From positions 70,184,982 through 70,248,981 of the forward strand of contig NC_089492.1 of the NCBI RefSeq assembly GCF_036850765.1: DNA of 64,000 bases. Direction: 5' to 3'. The notes under the pieces are model-generated. The model was not told the origin of the DNA and made no database searches. It saw nothing but the letters and a program-made list of their open reading frames with translations. Source of the DNA: Saccopteryx bilineata (taxonomy: Eukaryota > Chordata > Mammalia > Chiroptera > Emballonuridae). Numbering within the stretch: the stretch's first letter is position 1; each line of letters opens with the position of its first letter. Shown here piece after piece: positions 52,948 to 64,000 of this stretch. The position numbers and the translations under genes are program-made.

Positions 52948-55069
52948 ATTACTGACTTTGCCGAGACTTTTAACTTGAGCCAACCGGAGCGTGAAGTGAC
53001 ATCTTCTCGTTGTTTAAGTTTTCCTTCTGATTCTGGAGAGGTTAGCATCTTTCTTCTGTGTTGATGGACCATGCGGATTTCTGAAACTGTGGATACCAAT
53101 TCACTGACTCCTACGCTAGCTGCTTTTGAAGAAATGTTTTTATTCTTTCTTGCCTTCATATTCCACAAATTCTCTTTTCCTGTATGAAAAATCATTTTAA
53201 CTGCTAAATTTTATGTTGTTTAAAGTTATTAAAAGAAAAATCTTTCCTTTTTAGATATTTGTTCATATAGTCTTGTACTTAACTCCAGAGAAAGCCCACA
53301 AGCTGCTTCACGGACTCCTGACCCTCGTGCCCGCCCACAGCCCCTCCCACTATCCCCCAGCTGCCCATTGTCACCTTGTAGGATCTGTGGACTTGTTGCC
53401 CCCAAAGTCCGTGACCTTTTTCTGTTATCCTAAAGCCTTCCCTGTTTTATTCTCTTTCTCTTTTCCAGACCACAAAAAACAAATCAAACAAAAAAGGGGG
53501 GGGGGGAAGGAGGGGAGAAGTGACATAGCCTTCCTATGACAATCTTCTGGCTCCTGGCCCAAAGTTCTACCTCTTCTATTTCTCTCCTAGACTGTCTTCC
53601 CCAAGAACTTAAAACATAAAACATCTTGCTAGTTGGAAAGCATAAATCCCCACCATCAACTTTTCTCTGATTAGAGAGAGAGATTTTTTTTCCAAAGCAG
53701 GTTCTTTCAGGAGGGGAACAGCGCTGCCTGCACCCCTGGGCTTGTTTGGCTTGTACTCACACAGCCTGGTGCTGGCACTACCCTGGAGGAGTAATTGCCC
53801 TTGGCACTACCCCTGGCAGTGATGCTCAGACAGCCTCAGAAAGTTTCAAGTAACCCAGACTCTTCAAGCCAAACAAAGCAGCAGCGATTTCCACAGATAA
53901 TCAGCTACTGTCATCACAGAGGCAGCTGGCACGTTGTGAACATTCCGTAAATATTAATCGATAGCTATGCGGTGGCACTGAAGAGAAGCAAAAGAATAGT
54001 GTGGTGGCTTAACCAAGGTCACACTACATAGACTCTGGGCCCTAATCTTCAAGGGAAGGCACATGTTCCACCAACTAGAGCTGTTGGGGCCAGAAGACTG
54101 GGTCCAATGCCAAGGGCATTTTGTATCCACAAGCAAGCTCTCCAGGTCAGAGAACATGTTCTGCCTGTGGTTGATCTGTATTAGTGACAGGGATACCCTA
54201 AGCCAGCCTCGTGAGAATTTTTTGTAACTGTTTCCTGAACCACCAAGTGAAGGAGGAGAGCTAGATCTTGACTGTGGCCCTGAGAACAAAACCACAGCTT
54301 CAGCAAATGCCTCATTCCACCCCAGAGTGACTTATCTGTCAAACACACGTGCCACTCAATATCACATCTTACACAGTTTTCTCTGTCTGAAATTTGGTCA
54401 TGCTGGTGGTGAATGCTGACAATTTAGTGAACAACCTTCAAAGAACTAAAACAAGGTGGGAAATATAAAAATGCAGTGAGGGGGAAGTTTATGGAAGTAT
54501 ATACTAAAATTAATCTATTGCTTGCATGAGCAGGGGCCAGACATGATGCCTGATATCCTTGGATTTTCAGTTGCAAACAACCAACACTGTTAAGCAGATC
54601 AGACGATGGGCTTGATCTCGAAAATGAGACCGGAGCTTCTTATCAAGAGCTACTGTCTAAACTGGCCCCATGGATTTACCCTGGCCCCTTCCTATGGGCA
54701 GAGCTCCCGTCTCCTGGTAAAACGCTTCCTTCCAGGGCATACTGTCACTCCCAGGGGTATTTCCAGCTCTCCCGTCTTAAATTCTTTACTCTCCAACCTA
54801 AGTGGCCATCCCTCTTCGGTTTGCTCCCCTCTTCCCCACGCCCACAGGCAGTCCCCAGTCCAATCCTGCCCCGAGACCCCACACCCAATCAAGTCTAGCT
54901 CTGAGACCCAGACCTAGGCTAGGAACATGGACTTCCTCTTTGCCCAGAAAGGAGCTTGGATGTGATCAGGCTGGAGGGAGGGAACACCCCATCACAATCC
55001 TACTTCAACCTGTTTTCTGGTTCTCGGAAGTACGCTATTTGGAAGACACACCCAATAAACATGGTCAGC
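52948..55069. other. Unrecognised 2.1 kb
   Basis: Open frames of 86-113 codons overlap on both strands with no known motif. A 12-base G run lies near 53497. No RNA gene or named repeat. Confidence 0.4.
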
Positions 55070-55190
55070 CCACACCTCTTGTGTATCTGGTCTCCCCAGA
55101 CCTTAAGCTCCTTCAGGGAAGAACCTTAATGCTTTAATCAAGTGTTCTGCACAGGGAAGTCTACTAATAAAGATTTCTTGATTGATTCCC
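55070..55190 (+). repeat. L2 LINE 3' end, sense
   Basis: 'ccagaccttaagctccttca', 'gggaagaaccttaatgcttt' and 'ctactaataaagatttcttg' follow sense L2 order. Confidence 0.5.
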
Positions 55191-56399
55191 AGTCAGTTTT
55201 CTAATCTACCTATATTCACAGTTATGATTATAAAAGGTATTTTTTTAAAGCAGCTACAGAAACTTGTCTTTCAATGCTTAAGATTCATGGAGAACCAAGA
55301 CAGCAGTCATTCCTTAAGCTTTGAACTCAAGCTGACTATTACTTTTGACACAATTCTACATTTTTAAAAAAGAAAACAGCCCATGGGCATAAAGGCAAAT
55401 TATACCCACCACCTCACCATCACTGAAGCCTCAGACTTGGAAACAACGAAATGAAGATCCTTGTGCCTCAGTAGCAGAGGCTTCTAGTATAGCTGCCCTC
55501 AGAAGCCCCTGGAACAGAGACTGCTGCTGCCTCTGAGCACAGGGAATCCTGAGCTTGTCTCTCTCCTCCATAATGACTTTACCTAGAACACATAGAAAAG
55601 ACATATAGAAAAATAACAGTGTGACTACAGGGAGAACTCATTTCTTGGAGGGAGTTTTTAGTGAATCAGACATGCATTTTAGCCATCTGCTGCTGCTACT
55701 GCTCTTATGAAATCTGGGATTCACAAATTGCAGTTTCTATAACACTAATTCTGGGACTCAGAAAATCTACTCCGGATCTGTAATCTGAGGGGAATATTCT
55801 GGATCCCTTCTGAAAACTCCACAGCACAATAAGGAACATGGTCTGTGAGGGTTTTCCGACACCCAACAGGCAGTGCCCCATGCTCCCTAGGGGAGAGGAA
55901 GTATGGGGGCTGTATAGTTCCAGGTACAATACCGTATTTTATGTTTGAAAAATCCTTCCCCTCACCTCACCAGGACTACTCTCAGAATCCCTGAATGTAG
56001 ATCTCCATTATACAGCTAAAAAGACACACTGACTGAAGCTAAAAACTTGAAGTCACAGGACACCAAGCAGTAAGTAGAAATTTAAGCTAAAAGTACATTT
56101 TTCACCCAGCCTCAATCAATGTGGAAAACAGACATCTCTCTAATTTAAAAAAAAAAAAAGAATAAAACATATAAACAATAAGTAAAATGAAGTAATAAAT
56201 GTAGAACTATTAACAACCCAACAAATCCCAGTATTTCTTATGTTTCTTCTTTATAAGTCTTGGAGTCTTGGAAAGGGGAGAGAAATACAGGGATGAAGAA
56301 CAGTTCTCTAATCATCTCTCAAAGGGACAGATTCAGATTCTAAAGTTCTAGAACATTTTCTGTATCAAAGTAACCACAGATGGCAAATCTACCCAGGCA
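55191..56399. other. Unrecognised stretch
   Basis: No gene or named repeat seen. An A run lies near 56147-56159. Confidence 0.4.
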
Positions 56400-56930
56400 C
56401 AAGAGTCACTCCATTTATTATTCCAACAGTGCCAGGCACTAAGACTACAGAAATGGCAAGACAAGGCACTGAAGGAGCTTCGAGTCTAGCAGGGAGGCAG
56501 AGACACCAACATCACAATAAGCATGAATGTGCTTTAGGGGAGGAAGGTATAGAGTGTGGTGAGGCAGAGACAGAACGCAGATCCAGTAAGTCTCAGCACA
56601 CCAATCCAGTACTCTTCATACCTGTGAAGCTCAGGTCCCCTACCAGCCCCATCACACCACCCTGAAAACTGTTACCACCTGCCACACCTGTACCCATCAG
56701 TCACCACAGGAATCACAGCACCAAACTCATGAAGGAAAAAGTGGATATGCTATCAACTTTGAACACCTATTTTCCATAGGGGTGTTATTTTATTTAATGC
56801 TTGCACAACCCCATTTCTCAGATGAGAAAATTAAGGCCCAAAGAAGTTAGGTGGTCCCAATATCAGATAGTAGAAAGCAAAGGAGCCACCTCTGACCTCA
56901 AAATGCATGTTCCTTCTATTCCATTTCACA
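56400..56930 (-). repeat. L2 (56400-56520) and MIR (56770-56930) remnants, antisense
   Basis: 56430-56520 has 'cagtgccaggcactaagact' and 'ggcactgaaggagcttcgag', antisense L2 3' end. 56770-56930 has 'ttaatgcttgcacaacccca', 'cagatgagaaaattaaggcc' and 'aagaagttaggtggtcccaa', antisense MIR. The part between is unassigned. Confidence 0.5.
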
Positions 56931-58354
56931 GCTTCCACTCCTTTGCCCATAAATTATTGTAAACAACAATGATAGATGCAGCCATTTATGTCTGCATAAA
57001 TTTAGACTCTGTAGTGTAGGTTATCATTTACAGCAGAAAAGTAATTTACAACAATGGTAGCTCATTCCAAGTATCTATTTTAAGATTACACAGGAGGATC
57101 CTCAGGAATACCCAGCACTGCTCCACCACTTTGAGACTCTTGGCACAAACCCTATTGTCCTCAGGGTCAATGTAGTTATTTAGAGGGAGACTGAATCCGT
57201 TGGACATGTATTTCCACAGGAGCAGTGACCAGGATCATTGCCTCCCCTTAATTCTAATCATGGCAGGCTAATGTGTTATATATATACAAACACAATTGAA
57301 ATGAAATAGCAATTTCCCGCACCCATGCAAGAATCATAGTGGTGGTAAAACTACGTGCTGCTTACATATTTTTAATGTAAGATAACTTTCCTTTGTTGGA
57401 ACTGTAAAAAGTGTGGCCACATGTCATCAGTAGGCAGCAATGGCAGAGGGGGATCAAGGAACACAGATGTGGAGTTGGAGATGACAGTGCTACTGTTCGC
57501 ATTGGCAGTGTCATTGCAGGTGATTTAGGATGGGTACAAGGGAGTTGTCAAGATCCTGAATAAAGTCTCATCACTGTCTTAAAAGTGATCATACATGCTT
57601 ATGTAGCAAAAACTGGAAAGGAAGAAAATGAATAGCAACCGGATATGCTAATAGAATTATTAATAGACAGGATTCAGATGATGCAATTCTCTGAAATGGT
57701 AACTGTTCAGCTTACATTATAGAAGACAACCTCCTTTCCAAAGTGTGTATCAAAAAGCCACAGCTGAAAGTGCAGGCATCCTGGGGCCCTGGGGTCTGTT
57801 TAGCACTTCTCTACAACACCTAAAGTGCAGAAGAGCACTTTGATGAATAAATGATTGGTGGTTATCGACAGCAGCTGAGATGATGATATCCTGACACAAC
57901 TTATTTCATTCTTAGATCAAAACAACTTTACTTCTAAGAACAACTTTTTTTTTTGTCTCTGTCATAAACAAGTGGATTCAAAGAATTTTGCTTAAGTCAA
58001 AAACAAGCGAATTTGAAATCCCAGTAAACCAATATACAACACTGAGAAAGAAGGGAGAGAGAACAATGGCTATGTATTTGGAAAAGGGGTGCAGAAGTGA
58101 TGACCACAGGACAGGGACCCATGTCATTGGAAGTGTCAGCCAGAGCAAGAAGCCTCCGGCTGGGCCACCTCCGTAGAAAATTAATATGACCTCTTCAGCA
58201 AATCAAAAGACCTTGCCACAGAACTCTAAGCCTCCTTGATCCTTTTCTTTCATTCTTTGCACAGAAAAACTGACTCTTCTCAGGGAATGCAGGGCTGTTT
58301 GCTAGGTACCCAACAAATGCCAGATGTTTCACTGTCTGAAAAGTTGGCAGACCT
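56931..58354. other. Unrecognised stretch
   Basis: No gene or named repeat. Open frames stay at or below 63 codons. Confidence 0.45.
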
Positions 58355-58470
58355 GCCCTTTTTTATTGATGAGGAAACTGAGGCTCTGGAAGGTTTCACA
58401 GCTTGCCCAGGGTTTATGTCACTGTAGAGTGGCTGAAGCAGCATTTGCGCCCATCTATGAGACTTCCTGG
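58355..58470 (-). repeat. MIR SINE, antisense
   Basis: 'tgatgaggaaactgaggctc', 'cacagcttgcccagggttta' and 'gtggctgaagcagcatttgc' are the reverse complement of the MIR core. Confidence 0.55.
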
Positions 58471-58686
58471 CCTCTGCTCTTTTCCTCTCTAACACCCTCT
58501 CACTTCCTAATTCTGTATTTCACTCAATTCTTATCTAATTATTTTTCTAAAGCCCCTATAAAAATTTTTGCCTATGAAGATTTTTCTACCATCTCGTAGC
58601 CTAGACACAGCCATTAGGCTGTAAATTAAATTAAGTAAACATTCAAAAAAGTATGCAAAATAATTTTTTAAAGTATCTAATGTACT

Positions 58687-58951
58687 TGCCTGACCAGGAG
58701 GTGGTGCAGTGGATAGAGCGTCGGACTGGGACGCGGAGGACGCAGGTTCGAAACCCCAAGGTCACAGTTTGAGCAAGGCTCACCAGCTTAAACCCAAGGT
58801 CGCTGGCTTGAGCAACAGGTCACTCAGTCTGCTGTAGCCCCTCGGTCAAGGTACATATAAGACAGTAATCACTGAGAAACTAAGGTGCTGTTCTCTCTCT
58901 ATCTCTCTCTGTCTCTGTCACAAAAAAAAAAAATTAAAAATAAAAAAAAAT
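58687..58951 (+). mobile_element. SINE, family D (internally shortened)
   Basis: Head 'tgcctgaccaggaggtggtg', 'cgcaggttcgaaaccccaag', fewer 'gcttgag' units than other D copies, 'aatcactgagaaactaaggt' and an A/T-rich tail. 'aaagtatctaatgtactt' (58669-58686) and 'aaagtatctaatgtgctt' (58952-58969) flank it with one mismatch. Confidence 0.92.
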
Positions 58952-58969
58952 AAAGTATCTAATGTGCTT

Positions 58970-59974
58970 AAGGAAATGGTCATGATAACATCTTGCTTCT
59001 GAAACCATGAGCCATGCCAGCCAAGTGACCCTAGAAAATACTTAATGGTTTTGTCCTGGACTGCTGCACAACCAGAAAATTTGGTTTGACCTGAGGGTGA
59101 TGAATGTGTGAGATTGAGATCCGAGGGCTGATAAAAGGAAAGAGGTTTATGCAAGTTGACAAAAAAAAAAAAAAAAGACAGCCTCAGATCTGTGTGATTT
59201 GCTATTTATGAAGAAGTTCTGTTAGCTTTTAAGATAGATTTATCTGCCCTGACACTTAATCTGCTATCTAAAAAAAAAAAAAAAAAAAAACTCACCCTCA
59301 TCAGTTTGCTATCTGGGCATGATAAATACATTTCATGTCCCAAGTCCCACTATACTAAATTTATTTCCCATTCCATCAGGGGGCAGAAAACACATCTTTG
59401 ATTTGTTCCCTTCAACTCTGTGGAGTGCTTCATTGTGTGATTTTGTGTATATCATACTTTTAGATATTTTACCTGCACTTCTGGGGCTTCTATTTGAACA
59501 GAGAAAGCCCACAATATTAGTAGCATAATTCAGGCCTAAAATTTTAATCATAATACTTATCACAAAATAACAATAGCACTATATGCTCTGTGCAAAAGTA
59601 TTTTTACTTAAGCATCACCTTATTCAATCTTCGTATACATTGCTTATCAAAACTAATTGAAACAACTCAAGTCGAAGTTACTCATCACATTCTTACTCCA
59701 CTTCCCTGTGGCCACCTCCCAGATGACACAGGAAAGCATGCTGAGGTTTTCGTCATGTCTACACAATGCCAAAATGTCTAACTGGTTTCTTTTTTAATCC
59801 CTACAATTGTTATACAAACTTAAAAGCCAAATAGCTTGATTGATCTGGTTTGCTGTATGGCCATTGAATAGAAATATTCACAAAGAATGAAGTAAATTCT
59901 ATAGCACTGAATCCAAATGACACAATAATAAAGTCATGTATGAACACAATTGTTCTATGTTTTCATACCACTCA
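58970..59974. other. Unrecognised stretch with two A runs
   Basis: A runs at 59160-59176 and 59271-59290. No element recognised upstream of either, and no gene. Confidence 0.4.
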
Positions 59975-60480
59975 TCATTATTGAGCCCCTCCCTGGGACA
60001 GGCACTGTCCGGGGCACCAAGGATAAGGTAGTAAGCCAGGTTGGCACTTGCCTTGCTCTCATGGAGCTAAGTATTTAATTAACCAGGAAGACCTCAGAGA
60101 ATGATAAATGCTGTGCCAGGAATTGAAATAAGGGATTGAGGTAGGTGGATGATGAAAGTCTTACTGGGAAGGTAACAGTGGACCTGAGATCTGAATGACA
60201 AGCGATGCGACAGTTTGCAGGACAAGCATTGCAGGTATAGAGATGAACAAAGATGCCAGAGGTCAGAAGGAGCCCGGCAGGGGTCTCTGTGGCTGCAGAC
60301 ACTGGTCATGATGGACAGCGGATGAGAGGAGGTCAGAGAGAGCCAGTGAGGGCCATGAGGGCCATGTGGGGCTTCCCAGGCCTGAGCAAGTTTTATTCTA
60401 AATGCGAGATGAAGCCATGGAGGCTTTTAAGAGGAGAGGCGTGAAATGATTTACATTTTATGCAGTTGTAAATATATAGA
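59975..60480 (-). repeat. L2-type repeat, antisense
   Basis: 'gggacaggcactgtccgggg', 'ctctcatggagctaagtatt', 'tggacctgagatctgaatga', 'gccatgtggggcttcccagg' and 'gagatgaagccatggaggct' are in the order of long antisense L2 copies. The longest L2-type piece in the second half of the window. Confidence 0.6.
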
Positions 60481-61129
60481 GCTGTGATTATGCAATAATT
60501 CTTAGAATAATAAATAAATGAATGACCTGCTGATAATATCCAGTTGTATTGATGTCCCATCACTCCTCACTTCCCTCTTCCCCTTGCAGTTTGACCATAA
60601 AGAGGTCATATTTTAATACCTTTCCAGGTCTTTTCAAGGACCTTCCTGTGAAGCTCCCAGGGCAGCAGCATCCTCAGCAGTTCACCATGTGTAGATGTCG
60701 GCCGGGCTCTAAACTCCTCGTGTGTCAATAGCTTCGTGTGTGATCCAAGCAGCTCTCTCTCACATTCCCTAAATTCATGAAACTGACTCTTTCTCAAGAG
60801 TTTTAATTTGAAATCTCGGGAGGTTTGCGTTGTTTATTTTAGTGCCCTGGACACTCACGGAGAACATAGGCTTCATGCATTTGGATAGGCCCTACAACTA
60901 AGGAGAGACATCTGTGAAGTATGATAAATATTTGGGTGAACATGCTCATGTTTTGTTGCCCTAGAAACTCTCAGCTGCAAGGACGGAGATAATAAACTGT
61001 CCTGTGGTCCACTGGGCCCAGCCCCGAAGGACCTTAGAAAGTGCTTAGAAAATTGGTTCAGTAGTCACAAAATAGTCAGTGAATACAACATAGTGATACT
61101 TACTAGCCTTCTATAATGACAAATGTAAT
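60481..61129. other. Unrecognised stretch
   Basis: No gene or named repeat seen. Confidence 0.4.
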
Positions 61130-61560
61130 AGAATAATGGTCCTCCTCCAAGATGTCTGAATTCCAATCCTGAAGATATAGCAACATGTTATGTTAATGGC
61201 AAAAGGGAGTCACGCTACAAGTGGAATTAAGTTTGTTAATCCGCTAACCTTAAAATAGGGTGCTTATCCTGGATTATCCAGATGGATTCATGTAATCACA
61301 TGGACTCTTCAAAGTTGAAGAGTCAAGACAGAGTCTTAGAAAGATGCAGTGACCCAAGGAATGCCCGTGGCCTCAAGAAACTATACAGAGAATGAAACAA
61401 TTGTTCCCTAGTGTCTCCTAAAGGGACACAGCATGTCCACACTGAGGTTTTAGCCCACTGAGACCTGTGGCGAACTTCAGAACTGACAGATAATAAATTT
61501 GTGTTTTTAAATTGCTGGTAAATTGTTTACAGCAGCGACAGGAAACTACATAGTAGAATA
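61130..61560 (+). mobile_element. MaLR-type LTR (MLT1-like), sense
   Basis: 'agaataatggtcctcctcca', 'ggcaaaagggagtcacgcta', 'tgcttatcctggattatcca', 'cagataataaatttgtgttt' and 'tgtttacagcagcgacagga' follow a common old mammalian MaLR LTR, including its AATAAA signal. No internal sequence is adjacent. The exact subfamily is uncertain. Confidence 0.6.
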
Positions 61561-62919
61561 GAATAAAGCTCTGCCTTGTATGTAAATTAGAAAGTCCAAG
61601 AGGCGAGGTAACAGAGAACATAGAGTGTCCCAGGCTGAAAGTTTCCCAGAGGATACAAAAGAGAACCCAGGGAACCTTTGGTAGAAAGCCGTCTGTCAAA
61701 AACAGATCAATGCTCTGAACATCTTTGGGGCCACCACTCAGGGCGAGCAGCCTGCCTAAACTAGTACAAGGTACAGAACGTTTTTGAATGATTTCTGTAC
61801 ACATTTAAAAATATTTGGGCTAATTAATATGGCTGTTGATCAGGGGATAGATGTTGTTCCTAAGTTTGGAAATTTGTATTTAATAACTGTTTAAGTTGTC
61901 ATTTACAGCTCATAGAATTAGCAAGGCATACTCCCCTTGAGCTTCTACTCCCCCCCCCCCAAGGTTCCAACATAAGTTTCTGTAATCTTCCTTGGATCCT
62001 TGAGAGGAGTTACAAGGAAGCATTATCTAGACTCTGTCAGAATATTGTTTTGCTGAAGTCTCTAGACAAAAAGAAACTTAGCTCAAAAAGTCCTCTTAAG
62101 TGGTTATTGATGTTTCCATAAGCTTGACTCTGATAATAAGTTTCAGCCAGTCTCTCTTCCGGAAAGCGGGCACCGTCTCTGTTGGAGCATCAGGCAGTTT
62201 GGAGGGTAGCATCACCTATGCTCCTTGCTCTGGGAGTTGCTGTGCGTTTGGCATTTGTCTCTCTGCATCGTTACTTCCCTTAGGACAGGCACAACATGTA
62301 TTTTTCACTTTTGTGTCCACCCCATCCACAAGCATAGTAACTTCCACAAAGTCAACACTGAATGATAATACTTCATGAATGAAATAAACAAAGAACTCTA
62401 ATGGTCGCTGAGATGTTGAACAGAGTGGCCTTTCTGATCGATGGTGATGCATGAATTGGTGTACTTATGAAACTTCTGCATTTATGCCTTTGTGCAGATG
62501 TATGTCTATGTGAATCTACAAAGCTCATGCTAATATATCTAATTTTGTCAGCTGCAAAATACCAGACTGTTGAACACAAAATTATTAGATCAGATACACT
62601 GATTCCAATGATCCAGAAAATATTTCAAAAGAAAACATTGTATTTAAGAGTCAGAAATTCTCCTTCTTGCAGTACTTCTTTCAAATTACTGATTTTGATA
62701 TATGTAATGTCTTAATTGAAGGTTCTTCTAGATCTAGGCTCTGTCACTAGAAAGAGAAAGTCAAGTATGAGTCATTCAGAGAAACGTGTATTGTCAGCCT
62801 TGTAGAGATATCAAGAACAGGAAATTTCTTTTCCTTTCTGTTGTCTATCTCTTTAGTTCTAATGGGCTTTTTTTTTTCTAATGGGTATTTTCAATTTTTT
62901 TTTTTTAGGTGTTGTTCTT
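61561..62919. other. Unrecognised stretch with poly-C tract
   Basis: An 11-base C run at 61950-61960. Open frames to 128 codons (61418-61804, -) start inside the MaLR LTR and are not credible. T-rich tracts at 62867-62906. Confidence 0.4.
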
Positions 62920-62931
62920 GACAGCTAGGAA

Positions 62932-63292
62932 TTTTTTTTTCTGAAGTTGGAAATGAGGAGGCAGTCAGACAGACTCTCGCATGTGCCCGACCGAGATCCA
63001 CCTGGCATACCCACCAGGGGGCGATGCTCCACCCATCTGGGGTGTCGCTCTGCTGCAACTAGAGCCATTCTAGCACCTGAGGCAGAGGCCACAGATCCAT
63101 CCTCAGCGCCCAGGCCAACTTTGCCCCAATGGAGCCTTGGCTGCGGGAGGGGAAGAGAGAGACAGAGAGGAAGGAGAGAGGGAGGGGTGGAGAAGCAGAT
63201 GGGCACCTCTCCTGTGTGCCTTGGCCGGGAATCGAACCCGGGACTCCCGCACACCAGGCCGATGCTCTTCCACTGAGCCAACCGGCCAGGGA
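62932..63292 (-). mobile_element. SINE, family A, antisense
   Basis: T run, 'ctgaagttggaaatgaggag', one 'gggggcgatgctccacccat' unit, 'gggaatcgaacccgggactc' and the head complement 'gagccaaccggccaggg'. 'gacagctaggaa' is exact at 62920-62931 and 63293-63304. Confidence 0.93.
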
Positions 63293-63304
63293 GACAGCTA
63301 GGAA

Positions 63305-64000
63305 ATTTGAATAGACTAGTGGAAAATGCAGGCCATGGCTGTGCCTATAAATGCATAGATTTAAGTAGGAAAGTTATATTATCTAGATTCTAACAATACC
63401 AGATCAGATTTTTTCATTGTGTTGCTACAGTATAGGAAATTATCTGACCCTTCTCATATATACCCATATATTGTGACAGAGACTATACCTTATTAATTTT
63501 ATAAAATCCCTTATACCTAGAAAATAGTGGCCTCTAAATTTTTGTTGAATGTCACTGTACATAATAGAAAACTAATAAAACAATAAAAAATCAAATAAAA
63601 AATCAAACAATTATTCATTTTACTCTTTGATGTAAGAATCATAATAATAAAGCTGAATAATGAAGACCTCCATATCCTAACTTACCCAATTCAGTGGATA
63701 ATAGAGAAGGTAAAAAATTATCTAAACATTAAATTCAGGAAAACAACTTTTGCCACACTCCAGACATTTGAAATCTGTCATCTTCACCTTGAATCATCCA
63801 CAGAGTATGCCAATCCTCCCTACTTGTTTCACAGTGTGTACTCATAGATTAAGATTAAGTGTTTTATTTAAGAACCTATTTAAAAGACAGTAATGACTAA
63901 TCATTTAAAATTAGCTCCTTGACCAGAACTGCACAGCTCTGCAAAACCAAAGCTTGGGGCTTGATCCTAATTATTCAGATTGATTGTCTACTGGTTCCAA
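63305..64000. other. AT-rich unrecognised stretch
   Basis: No open frame or named repeat. The window ends inside it. Confidence 0.45.

Overview
The window looks like repeat-dense, non-coding mammalian nuclear DNA, most likely from a bat. The evidence is many tRNA-headed SINEs (heads like 'ccctggctggttggctcag', with A and B box promoter motifs) in several distinct families, plus young-looking hAT and Tigger-type DNA transposons beside ordinary mammalian L1, HAL1, L2, MIR and LTR repeats. The long GC-rich SINE (here family A) resembles elements I associate with horseshoe and leaf-nosed bats. That lineage call is from memory and not certain.

I find no convincing protein-coding gene, rRNA, functional tRNA, CRISPR array or prokaryotic feature. 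The longest open frames are explained by a 15-16 bp minisatellite (35735-36342), by SINE bodies read through, or by chance. The region is best read as intergenic sequence or part of a large intron.

Layout: 1-6.9 kb holds old L2/MIR debris, an antisense L1 and a nearly identical 216 bp direct duplication. 6.9-10.3 kb is a SINE cluster with a Tigger-like transposon split by a SINE. 10.3-19.8 kb is mostly unrecognised, AT-rich in 17-18 kb, with one SINE that has perfect target duplications and one palindromic DNA element. 19.8-31.8 kb has SINEs, a hAT transposon nested in a SINE, an LTR nested in a MIR, L2 remnants and L1 tails. 32.7-37.4 kb has a second hAT copy, two L1 pieces, two SINEs and a split minisatellite. 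39.4-40.5 kb has an inverted duplication overlapping one end of a solo LTR. 41.5-42.6 kb has a dimeric SINE and a second copy of an unclassified repeat. 47.2-50.9 kb is an ORF1-only, HAL1-like LINE broken by five SINEs. 52-64 kb is sparse, with L1, L2, MIR, MaLR and three SINEs.

SINE family labels used here: A, about 390 bp, GC-rich, with a '(c)agagcgtcgccccctggtggg' motif; B, related to A but with a 'ccaatggcttgattggtttgag' body; C, about 200 bp, head 'gacctgtggtggcgcagtgg'; D, about 350 bp, head 'gcctgaccaggcggtggcgc'; E, about 180 bp, head 'gccctggctggttagctcag', found alone (E1) or fused to a second unit (E1-E2). The labels are mine. Nothing was searched against a database, so all family names are recognition from memory.
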